This document shows, piece after piece, positions 8,126 through 17,302 of a DNA stretch of 64,000 nucleotides (position 1 is its first letter; each line of letters starts with the position of its first letter). The DNA lies in contig DALZZF010000003.1 of assembly GCA_031987605.1 (NCBI GenBank), positions 186,001 to 250,000 on the forward strand, in the 5' to 3' direction. Under the pieces are notes generated by a model. That model was not told where the DNA came from and ran no database searches. It was given only the letters and a program-made list of their open reading frames with translations. A program made the translations under genes and the position numbers. Source of the stretch: JAFAGO01 sp031987605 (GTDB lineage Bacteria; Bacteroidota; Bacteroidia; Flavobacteriales; Weeksellaceae).

Positions 8126-10252
8126 ATGAAAAAATACACCTGTCCCATGCATCCCCAGATATTGAAGGACGAGCCGGGGAAATGTCCACTTTGCGGAATG
8201 AACTTAATTCCCTTGGGAGGAACCGCCCGACCTGAAAAAGACGAACACAGCCATCATCATCAGAATCATGATCATCACTCAGAATCTGATAGTTCAGCGG
8301 CGGGATTTGACAAACATGCAGGTCATCATACTCCGGATTTTCTAAAAAGATTCTGGATTACACTGGTACTTTCTGTCCCGGTGCTGCTGCTTTCCCACAT
8401 GATTCAGCAGTGGCTTGGTTTCACCATAGCTTTTCAAGGCGATAAATACGTGCTGTTGGTTTTGGGAAGTATTATTTATTTCTACGGTGGAATGCCTTTT
8501 TTCAAAGGGTTTTTGGGCGAAGTGAAAGCCGGAGCTATTGGGATGATGACGCTCGTTGCTTTGGCGATAACCGTAGCTTATGTCTATTCTGTTGCCGTCG
8601 TATTCGGACTTCCCGGAATGGATTTCTTCTGGGAACTTGCCACCTTAATTGTGATCATGCTTCTTGGGCATTGGCTCGAGATGCGTTCGCAGATGGCTGC
8701 TTCAAAAGCGTTGCAATCTCTAGTTGCCTTACTACCAAATGACGTAACCGTCGAGCAGAACGGAAGTCCGGTTAAAATAAAACTGGAACAGCTGAAAAAC
8801 GGAGATACCGTAATCATAAGACCGGGCGAAAAAGTCGCCGCTGACGGTCTGATTGTCGAGGGCAGTTCCTATTTAAATGAAAGCATGCTGACCGGAGAAA
8901 GTGTTCCTGTAAGAAAAGAGTCCGGTGGAAAGGTTATCGCAGGGTCTATCAATGGAGACGGGGCTTTAAAGATAAAAGCAACAGGGGTTGGAAAGGATTC
9001 GTACCTCAATAAGGTCATTAATTTGGTTCAGGATGCGCAGGCAGCAAAGTCGAACACTCAGAATCTGGCGGATAAAGTAGCCAAATGGCTTACTATAGTA
9101 GCAATTGTGGTGGGAGTAGGAACTTTCGCTTACTGGTACATCACCATGGGAGATTTGGCTTTTGCTCTTGAACGGATGGTAACGGTAATGGTAACGGCCT
9201 GCCCTCATGCTTTAGGAGTGGCAATCCCTCTGGTGGTGGCCATTTCCACTACACTTTCAGCGACAAATGGTTTACTCATCAGAAACCGCACGGCTTTTGA
9301 AACCACCAGAAAATTATCGACCATTATTTTCGATAAAACCGGCACCCTTACGAAAGGTTCCCACACTGTGCAGAAAATCATTCCTCTAACGGAACACTAT
9401 TCGGAAAACGATTTACTCCAGTATGCAGCAGCAGTGCAGCAGAACTCCGAACATCACATTGCAAAAGGAATCATGCAGACCCTTTCTGAGAGAAAACTTG
9501 AGCTATGGAAGTCAGACAATTTCCGCTACATGCAGGGAATTGGAGTGACAGGAATCGTAAACGGTAAATCGGTTGTCGCGGCTGGTCCTAATTATTTTGT
9601 TCAAAACAATAAACAGGTACCTGCCATTCCGGAAGAAATCAACCAGGATGCAGAAACAGTGAACTTTATTTTGATTGATGACGTGCCCGTGGGTATTGTT
9701 TCTTTAGCAGATACCATTCGCGAAGGCGCAAAAGAAGCTATTGACCAACTTCGAAGCATGAACATTAAATCATTCCTGCTTACAGGTGATAACGAAAAGG
9801 TAGCGGCGGCGGTGTCAAAGCAGTTAGGAATGGACGGATATTTGGCAAATGTACTTCCGCACCACAAACAGGAAAAAGTAAAAGAATTTCAGGATAAAGG
9901 GGAAATCGTTGCGATGACAGGTGACGGCGTAAATGATGCACCGGCTTTGGCAGCAGCAGATGTAGGCATTGCAGTTGGCAGCGGAACTGATGTTGCTGCC
10001 GAAACCGCAGATATTATTCTGGTCAACAGTGACCCTCGAGACGTGGTGAAAATGATAGATTTTGGAAAGAAAACCTACAGCAAGATGATCCAGAATCTCG
10101 TATGGGCAGTGGGCTACAACGTCGTGGCTATTCCACTTGCTGCGGGTGTTCTGTATCCTACATTTGTCTTGACTCCCGCCATGGGCGCAGTGCTGATGAG
10201 TGTAAGCACCATCGTGGTCGCACTTAATGCAAGTTTGTTAAAAATTAAATAA
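8126..10252 (+). CDS. copB: CopB-type copper/silver P-type ATPase (P1B-3)
   Basis: This ATP-driven Cu/Ag exporter sits in the inner membrane. The 708 residues start with a heavy-metal-binding domain (YTCPMHPQI..CPLCGMNLI, residues 4-30), then a His-rich linker (residues 38-70) and TM segments. Catalytic motifs are present in order: TGES in the actuator domain, the intramembrane CPH motif (VTACPHALG, about residue 357) that marks the CopB class, the phosphorylation site DKTGTLT, and GDGVNDAPAL. It is full length and followed 8 bp later by the multicopper oxidase, consistent with coupled expression. Confidence 0.92.
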   Translation: MKKYTCPMHPQILKDEPGKCPLCGMNLIPLGGTARPEKDEHSHHHQNHDHHSESDSSAAGFDKHAGHHTPDFLKRFWITLVLSVPVLLLSHMIQQWLGFTIAFQGDKYVLLVLGSIIYFYGGMPFFKGFLGEVKAGAIGMMTLVALAITVAYVYSVAVVFGLPGMDFFWELATLIVIMLLGHWLEMRSQMAASKALQSLVALLPNDVTVEQNGSPVKIKLEQLKNGDTVIIRPGEKVAADGLIVEGSSYLNESMLTGESVPVRKESGGKVIAGSINGDGALKIKATGVGKDSYLNKVINLVQDAQAAKSNTQNLADKVAKWLTIVAIVVGVGTFAYWYITMGDLAFALERMVTVMVTACPHALGVAIPLVVAISTTLSATNGLLIRNRTAFETTRKLSTIIFDKTGTLTKGSHTVQKIIPLTEHYSENDLLQYAAAVQQNSEHHIAKGIMQTLSERKLELWKSDNFRYMQGIGVTGIVNGKSVVAAGPNYFVQNNKQVPAIPEEINQDAETVNFILIDDVPVGIVSLADTIREGAKEAIDQLRSMNIKSFLLTGDNEKVAAAVSKQLGMDGYLANVLPHHKQEKVKEFQDKGEIVAMTGDGVNDAPALAAADVGIAVGSGTDVAAETADIILVNSDPRDVVKMIDFGKKTYSKMIQNLVWAVGYNVVAIPLAAGVLYPTFVLTPAMGAVLMSVSTIVVALNASLLKIK

Positions 10253-10259
10253 TCACAAG

Positions 10260-13175
10260 ATGAAATATATATTTTCGCTCTTTCTATTTATGGCAATGTC
10301 CATAAACAGTTATTCACAGAGCACCAAAACCGTGTACACCTGCCCGATGCATCCGCAGGTCGTGAAATCAGCACCCGGTAACTGCCCCATTTGCGGTATG
10401 ACCTTGGTAAAGAAAACCGTTACTGAGAAAAAAACGGCGGCCAAATCCGCGCCCGCTCCTAAAAAGGCCACCGTAGTTAAAAAAACTACGGGTAAGAAAC
10501 CTGAAATTACCGCTGCAAAAACAAAGACGGTAACGGAAGTTAAAAAACCGGTGATGCCAAAGACTAAAGCAGTACCGAAAGACCCAGCGAGCATCAAAAC
10601 GCCGGAACATTCAACACCTGCTCCGCATCAGCATGAAGCAGCGCAAAAGATGTATACTTGTCCGATGCACCCCGAGGTGGTTTCGGACAAACCCGGAAAG
10701 TGTCCCAAGTGCGGTATGAATCTGGTCCCTCAGAAGGAAAGCGGCCGGCATCAGTCTACCGGCAAAACCCCGGAACATCAAACTTCAGATGCGCATCAGC
10801 ATGAAGAAGCGCAAAAGATGTACACCTGCCCGATGCATCCCGAGGTGATATCGGACAAACCCGGAAAGTGTCCCAAGTGCGGTATGAATCTGGTGCCTCA
10901 AAAAGGAAAGAAGGAAGATCATTCTGCACACGGAAACATGCAGATACATGGTGAACACAAAATGGTCATGTCCATGCCCGAAAAGCACCTAAAAGGCGGA
11001 CGCAAAGTGACCTACCATCTTTATGTGAAAGACACCCTGGTAAATTTCGCGGGAAAACAGAAACGCGCCATTGCCGTAAACGGACAGATTCCGATGCCAA
11101 AGCTGGAGTTTTATGAGGGCGATACGGCGGAAGTTATTGTCCATAATTTAATGGATGAAGAAACTTCTCTGCACTGGCACGGTCTTCATCTTCCAAATAA
11201 AGAAGATGGGGTTCCCTGGCTTACCCAGAAACCCATTCCACCACATTCAACCTACACGTATTCGTTTCCGATCATCCAAAACGGAACCCACTGGTATCAC
11301 TCACATACTGGCCTGCAGGAGCAGATTGGAATGTATGGGATGATGATTCTGAAAAAACGTCCCGAAGATCCTACTTTCCGACCGGGGATTGATGATTTGC
11401 CCACGGAGCAGCTTATCCTGAGCGAGTGGACAAACCTGAACCCCAATAATGTTCAGCGGATGCTCCGCAATGCGAACGACTGGTTCGCAATCAAGAAGGG
11501 CGCTACGCAGAGCTATTCTGAAGCCATAAAACAGGGACATTTCAAAACCAAGCTTACCAATGAGTGGAAGCGCATGCTGGCCATGGATGTGAGTGACGTG
11601 TATTATGACGCCTTTCTGATTAACGGTAAAATCGAAAGTCAACTCTCCCGATATAAAGCCGGTGATAAAGTTCGGCTTCAAATCGCCAACGGCGGTGCTT
11701 CCTCCTATTTCTGGCTCAATTATGCCGGAGGAAAAATAAAAGTAGTGGCCAGTGATGGATTGGATATTGAACCGGTCGAAGTGGATCGCCTGATCCTGGC
11801 GGTTTCCGAAACAGTGGATATCGTAGTGGAAATTCCTGAAAGAAACACCTCCTACGAACTCCTTGTTACGCCCGAAGACCGCACAAAATCGGCTTCCGTT
11901 TACATTGGCGAAGGAATTAAAAAAGCCCAGGCACCCTTACCCAAACTCAAATATTTTGAAGGAATGAAGATGATGAATGACATGATGAAGATGAACGGTG
12001 ACATGAAGGACATGGGCATGGAGATGAGTTACCAGACCATGGATATGAATCAGGTGATGTATCCTGAAATTATTGCTGAAAATAATGAAGCAATGCCCAT
12101 GGACAAGATGGACAACAACGATGCGCAAATGGATCACTCAAAGCACCAGATGCCTGCTTCCGGGATTACCACCTTGAATTACGAAATGATGAAGTCGCCT
12201 TATGACACTTCGCTTCCGAAAGACAGTCCCGTGCGCGAGCTCAAGTTTACCCTTACGGGAAACATGAACCGCTACGTTTGGAGCATGGACGATAGAGTCC
12301 TGGCAGAATCGGACAAAATATTGGTGAAGAAAGGGGAAATTCTCCGCATTACCCTTTTCAATAACTCAATGATGCGTCACCCGATGCACCTGCACGGATT
12401 TGATTTCCGCGTACTCAACAAAAATGGTGTTCAGGCACCCCTCAAAAATGTGTTGGATGTTATGCCGATGGAAACTAATGTCATCGAATTTGAAGCTAAA
12501 ACTGACGGGGACTGGTTTTTCCACTGTCACATCCTCTATCACATGATGGCGGGGATGAACCGTGTTTTTGCTGTTGGTGATTATCAGAATCCTTTGCTGC
12601 CCGATAAAGCTTCAGCTTACAAAAAGCTCCAGCGCGAAAGTAACATGTGGCACCTTATGGCCGAAAACGATTTTGCTACTAATGGTAACGACGGGATGGC
12701 GAGGATTTCAAATGCCCGCTGGGAATTGGGAACAGAATGGCGTTTAGGTTACAATCCCCATCACGGCTACGAGGTGGAAACCCAACTCGGCAGGTATGTG
12801 GACCGTATGCAGTGGCTGAAACCATTTATCGGATTTAACTACCATTATAGAAAGATTGACAGGAATAATATCGAAAAAAACCTTTTTGGACAGGCATCTA
12901 CTAAAGATGAAAGAAAAACTTTCAGCGCTGGTATCATGTATAAACTCCCGATGTTGGTGGACCTGAAGGCAGAAATATTTACAGACGGAATTGTAAGGTT
13001 CCAGCTGAAACGTGAAGACATTCCGTTGACTGCGCGTTTGCGCGGGGCATTCATGGTCAATACCGACAAAGAATATATGGCAGGTCTTAAATATATTGTC
13101 ACAAAAAATATCGGAATCTCAACCCACTACGACAGCGATATGAGCTGGGGTGCAGGGATTACACTGAACTATTAA
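10260..13175 (+). CDS. Multicopper oxidase with three metal-binding domains fused to a CopB-like outer-membrane barrel
   Basis: This periplasmic cuprous oxidase/copper-sequestering protein has an unusual architecture over 971 residues. It has a signal peptide (to about 20), three YTCPMHP..CPxCGM domains (about 26-52, 132-158 and 188-214) and a Lys/Ala/Thr/Pro linker. The three-cupredoxin CopA-like oxidase (about 235-780) carries all copper ligand motifs: HWHGLHLP, HWYHSHTG, HPMHLHGFDF and HCHILYHMMAGM. A Met-rich loop lies at about 565-640. The C-terminal 170 residues resemble the CopB copper-resistance barrel (WRLGYNPHHGYEVETQLG). Metal domains two and three are a near-identical tandem duplication of 56 codons. 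Fusion of CopA-like and CopB-like proteins would tether the oxidase to the outer membrane. Confidence 0.88.
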   Translation: MKYIFSLFLFMAMSINSYSQSTKTVYTCPMHPQVVKSAPGNCPICGMTLVKKTVTEKKTAAKSAPAPKKATVVKKTTGKKPEITAAKTKTVTEVKKPVMPKTKAVPKDPASIKTPEHSTPAPHQHEAAQKMYTCPMHPEVVSDKPGKCPKCGMNLVPQKESGRHQSTGKTPEHQTSDAHQHEEAQKMYTCPMHPEVISDKPGKCPKCGMNLVPQKGKKEDHSAHGNMQIHGEHKMVMSMPEKHLKGGRKVTYHLYVKDTLVNFAGKQKRAIAVNGQIPMPKLEFYEGDTAEVIVHNLMDEETSLHWHGLHLPNKEDGVPWLTQKPIPPHSTYTYSFPIIQNGTHWYHSHTGLQEQIGMYGMMILKKRPEDPTFRPGIDDLPTEQLILSEWTNLNPNNVQRMLRNANDWFAIKKGATQSYSEAIKQGHFKTKLTNEWKRMLAMDVSDVYYDAFLINGKIESQLSRYKAGDKVRLQIANGGASSYFWLNYAGGKIKVVASDGLDIEPVEVDRLILAVSETVDIVVEIPERNTSYELLVTPEDRTKSASVYIGEGIKKAQAPLPKLKYFEGMKMMNDMMKMNGDMKDMGMEMSYQTMDMNQVMYPEIIAENNEAMPMDKMDNNDAQMDHSKHQMPASGITTLNYEMMKSPYDTSLPKDSPVRELKFTLTGNMNRYVWSMDDRVLAESDKILVKKGEILRITLFNNSMMRHPMHLHGFDFRVLNKNGVQAPLKNVLDVMPMETNVIEFEAKTDGDWFFHCHILYHMMAGMNRVFAVGDYQNPLLPDKASAYKKLQRESNMWHLMAENDFATNGNDGMARISNARWELGTEWRLGYNPHHGYEVETQLGRYVDRMQWLKPFIGFNYHYRKIDRNNIEKNLFGQASTKDERKTFSAGIMYKLPMLVDLKAEIFTDGIVRFQLKREDIPLTARLRGAFMVNTDKEYMAGLKYIVTKNIGISTHYDSDMSWGAGITLNY

Positions 13176-13198
13176 AGGAGTTTTTAGTGTGTCAATTT

Positions 13199-13243
13199 TA
13201 AAGAGTGCAGCTGCCAAATAAAGACCGGTTGCACTCTTTTTTA
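13199..13243 (+). terminator. Rho-independent terminator after the copper operon
   Basis: AAGAGTGCA (13201-13209) pairs with TGCACTCTT (13230-13238), followed by a T run to 13242. It lies 25 bp after the oxidase stop and ends the long + strand run that begins before the window. Confidence 0.8.
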
Positions 13244-13375
13244 CAGCGTATAACGACCGCCGGAACCACAGATTCTCATGAGGCAAACAATACCAGCCTA
13301 CAACCTGAGGAATCATTGCAGTAATATAAGCTAAGACATAAGTTCAAGTAAATATATTTTTATTAAATTAGCCCC

Positions 13376-13696
13376 GTGAAAATTTTCGCCTTTCTTTTAT
13401 CCTTATTCTTTATGGCACTTACCGTAGTACCTTGCAGCGATGCAGCGAGTGGTTTCGGCGATAAGGTGTGTGTGGCAGAGGATGTTGATTTGGAGCAAAG
13501 TCAGGATGAACATACGGACCTTTGTACTCCTTTCTGCGTCTGCAATTGTTGTGGTATGTCAATGTCCATCGCACAAATTAAAAAATTACTTCCGGAAAAA
13601 AACTTTATTTTAGTAAGAGCTGAGATCACTGAATCAGCATACAATTACAGTCTTCTTCTCAATGCCGGTATTTGGCAGCCTCCTAAGTTGTGTTAA
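13376..13696 (+). CDS. DUF6660 family small exported protein
   Basis: The 106 residues start at GTG 13376 with a signal peptide (ending near CSDAA). The mature part is Cys-rich and includes DLCTPFCVCNCCGMS (about residues 55-70), a plausible metal-binding cluster. This small family typically precedes a TonB-dependent receptor in Bacteroidetes metal clusters, and that arrangement is seen here, with the receptor starting 41 bp downstream. An AT-rich stretch immediately upstream (about 13340-13370) should hold its promoter. The function is unknown. Confidence 0.72.
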   Translation: MKIFAFLLSLFFMALTVVPCSDAASGFGDKVCVAEDVDLEQSQDEHTDLCTPFCVCNCCGMSMSIAQIKKLLPEKNFILVRAEITESAYNYSLLLNAGIWQPPKLC

Positions 13697-13737
13697 GCAA
13701 TTATAGCCTTATTGTTTAACATTTAACTTAAATTTCC

Positions 13738-15708
13738 ATGCAAAAAATAGTACTTGCCGCAGCCATGATGATGCTGGGCAACTATGTGTACGCACAACAG
13801 GATACTGTCCAGCACGAAAGAGAAGATGACATCGAAGAAATTATCCTTCGATCTACAAGATCATCAAGAACCATCGCCAATACTCCAACCAGAGTAGAAA
13901 CCATCAACCTTGAAGAGATTGATGAAAAATCAAATATGCGGCCCTCCAATGTCGCCATGATCTTGCACGAAAGTACAGGAATTGCCGTTCAGCAAACGTC
14001 CGCAACTTCTGCCAATGCCAGCATCAGGATCCAGGGGCTCGATGGACGGTATACGCAAATACTGAAAGACGGTTTTCCGTCGTTCGGGAATTTTGCAAAC
14101 GGATTAAGCGTTCTCGAAATACCACCTCTCGACCTAAAACAGGTAGAGATAATAAAAGGGCCTTCGTCAACACTCTACGGTGCAGGTGCCATCGCCGGGG
14201 TAATCAATTTTATATCCCGTACACCCAAAGATAAACAGGATTTGAATATCCTTCTAAATGTAGCCAATACCGGCCTTTATAATTTGGGAGTATTTTCGTC
14301 TCAAAGAAAAAAGAATTTAGGTTATACTTTCCTGGCTTTATATAACAGTCAGAAAGAATATGATGTGGACAAAGATGATTTCACAGAACTTCCTAATTCT
14401 AAAGAATTCACGATACATCCTAAGATGTTTTTCTATTTGCCGGGCAATGCAAACCTCATTGTGGGCAATGCCTTTACAACAGGTAACAGGCTTGGTGGAG
14501 ATATGGAATTTATCAAAGGAAACCGAAGCGCGGAGCATTCCTATTTTGAACGTAATAAAACGTTTCGAAACACTGCTACTGTAGAGTTCAGTAAACCGTT
14601 TTCCGTAACTTCACGTATGGAATTCAAATCGGCGTACTCGCTTTTTGACAGAACAATTGAGGTTTCTAACTATACGTTTAAAGGACTGAACCAGAATTAC
14701 TACTCCGATTTGTCATGGTCGAAAACGCTCCCCAACCAAACTTTAATTGTTGGAGGTAATTATGTGATAGACCATTTTAAAGACCGTCTCAACAGCGCTG
14801 CGACGGATTTATCATTCTTCGTGAATACAGGAGGTACATATATTCAACATACCTGGGATGTTTCTGACGTGGTCAAATTTGAAAACGGAGTACGCGCGGA
14901 CCTGGTGAAGTACGGCAATGATTTATATACAGAATCAGAGTCCTTTTTATTACCGAGAATTTCAATGTTACTACGGTTGTCGCCAAAATGGTCCAGCCGT
15001 ATCGGCGGAGGTTTGGGCTACAAAACACCTACCGCATTTACCGAACAGACTGAAGGTTTTCAATACCAAAACCTGAAACCGCTGGCAGGGGTTACTTCCG
15101 AAAAAAGCATTGGGGGTACTGCAGACATCAATTTTAAAACCATGATTGGTGATGATTTGGATTTTAGCATAAATCATATGTTCTTCTATACTAAGCTTAA
15201 CAATTCCATTGTATTAGGGGGCAGCGACATCGCGGGATATACTCTGGCCAATACAGACAAACCGTTATACAGCAGTGGTTTTGAGACAAACGCGAAGTTG
15301 ATTTATAAGGATTTCCTCAAATTTTTTGCCGGATATACTTATACTGATACTAAGGCGGATTATATTCCGGGAGACCGTATAGTTCCATTAGTTCCTGTCC
15401 ACCGGGTAAACCTTATTTTTATGGCGGAAAAACATGATAATTACAAAACAGGTCTTGAGGCATATTACACAGACATACAAAGGCTAACCAACGGATCATC
15501 TACCAAACCCTACTGGGATCTGGGCTTTATGTTCGAAAAATATTTCGGCAGATTTTCTGTGTTCGTTAATGTCGAAAATTTTCTGGATACCCGGCAAAGC
15601 CGTTATAAAGGCGTGGTAAACGGTGCTCATAATGCACCTTCATTCGACGAAATCTGGACCCATACTGAAGGAAGGACTTTCAATGGTGGAATTAAATTTA
15701 AACTGTAA
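13738..15708 (+). CDS. TonB-dependent outer-membrane receptor
   Basis: The 656 residues comprise a signal peptide (ending YAQQ), a plug domain (about residues 45-150, with IRIQGLDGRYTQILKDG and VEIIKGPSSTLYGAGAIAG), then a 22-strand-type beta-barrel ending in an aromatic C-terminal strand. No carboxypeptidase-like N-terminal domain or SusD partner is present, which fits a siderophore/metal receptor rather than a glycan one. Because it sits between a Cys-rich DUF6660 protein and a heavy-metal ATPase, a metal or metallophore substrate is inferred. Confidence 0.87.
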   Translation: MQKIVLAAAMMMLGNYVYAQQDTVQHEREDDIEEIILRSTRSSRTIANTPTRVETINLEEIDEKSNMRPSNVAMILHESTGIAVQQTSATSANASIRIQGLDGRYTQILKDGFPSFGNFANGLSVLEIPPLDLKQVEIIKGPSSTLYGAGAIAGVINFISRTPKDKQDLNILLNVANTGLYNLGVFSSQRKKNLGYTFLALYNSQKEYDVDKDDFTELPNSKEFTIHPKMFFYLPGNANLIVGNAFTTGNRLGGDMEFIKGNRSAEHSYFERNKTFRNTATVEFSKPFSVTSRMEFKSAYSLFDRTIEVSNYTFKGLNQNYYSDLSWSKTLPNQTLIVGGNYVIDHFKDRLNSAATDLSFFVNTGGTYIQHTWDVSDVVKFENGVRADLVKYGNDLYTESESFLLPRISMLLRLSPKWSSRIGGGLGYKTPTAFTEQTEGFQYQNLKPLAGVTSEKSIGGTADINFKTMIGDDLDFSINHMFFYTKLNNSIVLGGSDIAGYTLANTDKPLYSSGFETNAKLIYKDFLKFFAGYTYTDTKADYIPGDRIVPLVPVHRVNLIFMAEKHDNYKTGLEAYYTDIQRLTNGSSTKPYWDLGFMFEKYFGRFSVFVNVENFLDTRQSRYKGVVNGAHNAPSFDEIWTHTEGRTFNGGIKFKL

Positions 15709-15710
15709 TC

Positions 15711-16169
15711 ATGGAACACAAACATAAGTACGATAAAGATGGAAAGCAAATTAGCTGCACAGAGGAAGGTAAAATCAATGCGGTTGCCGACCGGCGGTTA
15801 ACACAAGAGTTGGGTGATAAAGCGTGCTGTGCTGTAGATGCAAAAGTAAATCCATCAAAAAATAAGAATATAAAAAGGGATGGGCATAACCATGCTGATG
15901 AACATACCGACGATGATGGTCACGATCACTCTATTCAGGGAAAGTCAACTTTTCAACTGTTTCTGCCTGCCATTATTTCATTCGTAATTTTAATGGCGGG
16001 ATTAGCCATGGATTATTTGATCCCTCAATCTTGGTTCAATGATTGGTTGCGGGTTGGTTGGTATGCAGCGGCATATCTTCCGGTAGGTTTTCCGGTTCTT
16101 AAAGAAGCGTTTGAAAGTATCAGGAAGGGAGATGTGTTTTCGGAGTTTTTTCTAATGTCTATTGCCAAG
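15711..16169 (+). pseudogene. zntA: Zn/Cd/Pb P-type ATPase (ZntA-like), 3'-truncated
   Basis: Only the N-terminal about 150 residues survive: a Cys/His-rich head with CC and a His/Asp-rich stretch (about residues 60-80), then the first TM pair and VLKEAFESIRKGDVFSEFFLMSIA, which is the start of the TM3 region in this ATPase family. At about 16163-16167 homology stops. The frame runs on into antisense GH30 sequence to a stop at 16235. The actuator, phosphorylation and ATP-binding domains are all missing, so no transport is expected. It begins 2 bp after the receptor gene. Confidence 0.85.
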
Positions 16170-17292
16170 CCGAAGCGTTGGCAACCGTCAGGTCAAAATG
16201 GATCACTTTCGCCAGGAACAGCGCACAATCTATAGCGGAGACCTGTCCCGATTTGCCTTCTGTATAACCTTTTCCCAGCATAGAATATTCTGACTGCCAA
16301 AAATTTAGCCTGTATTTATCTGCAATTTCACCGGTTTTTTTCCTGACATCCAGCAGTCGCTTATCCGATGATTCTGTGAAATAGCTGTGTCCTGCTATAA
16401 TTTTAGGAAGATGTGTAAGGTTCCCAAGATATTGCGGACTTTCTTCATCGTAAAATGCTGATACCTGCTGTTGTGCAGGACCGTAACCTGCATACAGAAA
16501 ATCGAGCTGCGCGGCTTCCGTCAAAAGTATTTTTGTATTCAGCTGTTGTTTTGAAAGCTCTTTATCGAGAATTTTTGCTATTTCAGAAATATCTGCATTG
16601 CTCCAAGGCGAACCTTCCTGCTTTGCTTTTCCAAATTCGCCAAACCAATCCCATTGCGGTTCGTTAACCGGGCTGAGATAATCAAAATGCAGGTTTTCTT
16701 TTTCAAAATGTTCGACCACTTCTGCCAAAAATTTCGCAAAATCCGAAAAACGATTTGCCGGAAGGTTGCAAGTATTGTCTTTTTCCGTTTTAAATCCCAG
16801 TCCATTTTTCGTCATAAAAACCGGCGGTGAATTGGAAAAGGCGATCAAGCGTTCTACACCGTATTCTTTGGCTTTTTTCAAAAACCACTGGTATCCTTCC
16901 TGCCGGTTCCAGCTGTAGCTTCCGTCAGGATTCTGAAAGCATTCCACCCTTTTGCGGAAATCGCTGATACCGCTTTTATCTGCCTGCTCCTGTGTTCCTG
17001 CACCGATATTAAAGCGCCATCCCGAAAGCCCTATTCCCAAAGGATTTCCTTTATCGTCGGTTTGCCGGCTAAAAAGCAACTGGGCAATTTTTTGTTTCTT
17101 CTCTTCCGGCCAGTATTTGCCGATGCCTTCTGCAAACCAACATCCGGCCGCAGCAAAGTTATCGATGGTCTGATACTTTTTTTCGAGATTAATTTGCGCT
17201 TTCCAAAGATTCTTATCCACAGATTGTGCTAAGAAAAAAGCAGGAAAAAAAACGATGAGAAACTGAGAAAATTGTATTGTTCTTTTCGCCAT
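16159..17292 (-). pseudogene. GH30-family endo-beta-1,6-galactanase-like glycoside hydrolase, 3'-truncated
   Basis: This is a secreted glycosidase: 377 residues with a signal peptide (ending FLAQS) and a TIM-barrel containing the acid/base motif SPVNEPQWDW and the nucleophile region LNFWQSEYSM. Both catalytic Glu residues are present. The protein then stops at ANASAWQ, where family members continue with W and the end of the barrel plus the C-terminal beta domain. The final codon lies at the junction with the zntA fragment. It is read from the same strand as the beta-galactosidase, 10 bp after it, suggesting a galactan/arabinogalactan degradation operon. Confidence 0.8.
16161..16167. other. 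Junction 1: zntA fragment / GH30 fragment, shared word ATTGCCA
   Basis: Both genes remain recognisable right up to this word. ATTGCCA reads as Ile-Ala in the ATPase (MSIA) and, on the other strand, as the W-Q end of SAWQ in the glycosidase. A 7-bp overlap like this is what end-joining at microhomology, or a false join, would leave. Confidence 0.65.
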
Positions 17293-17302
17293 ACAACAAG
17301 GA

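Noticed and set aside
16170..16235. C-terminal tail of the zntA frame
   Set aside because: Antisense to GH30 coding sequence; an accidental continuation past the junction.
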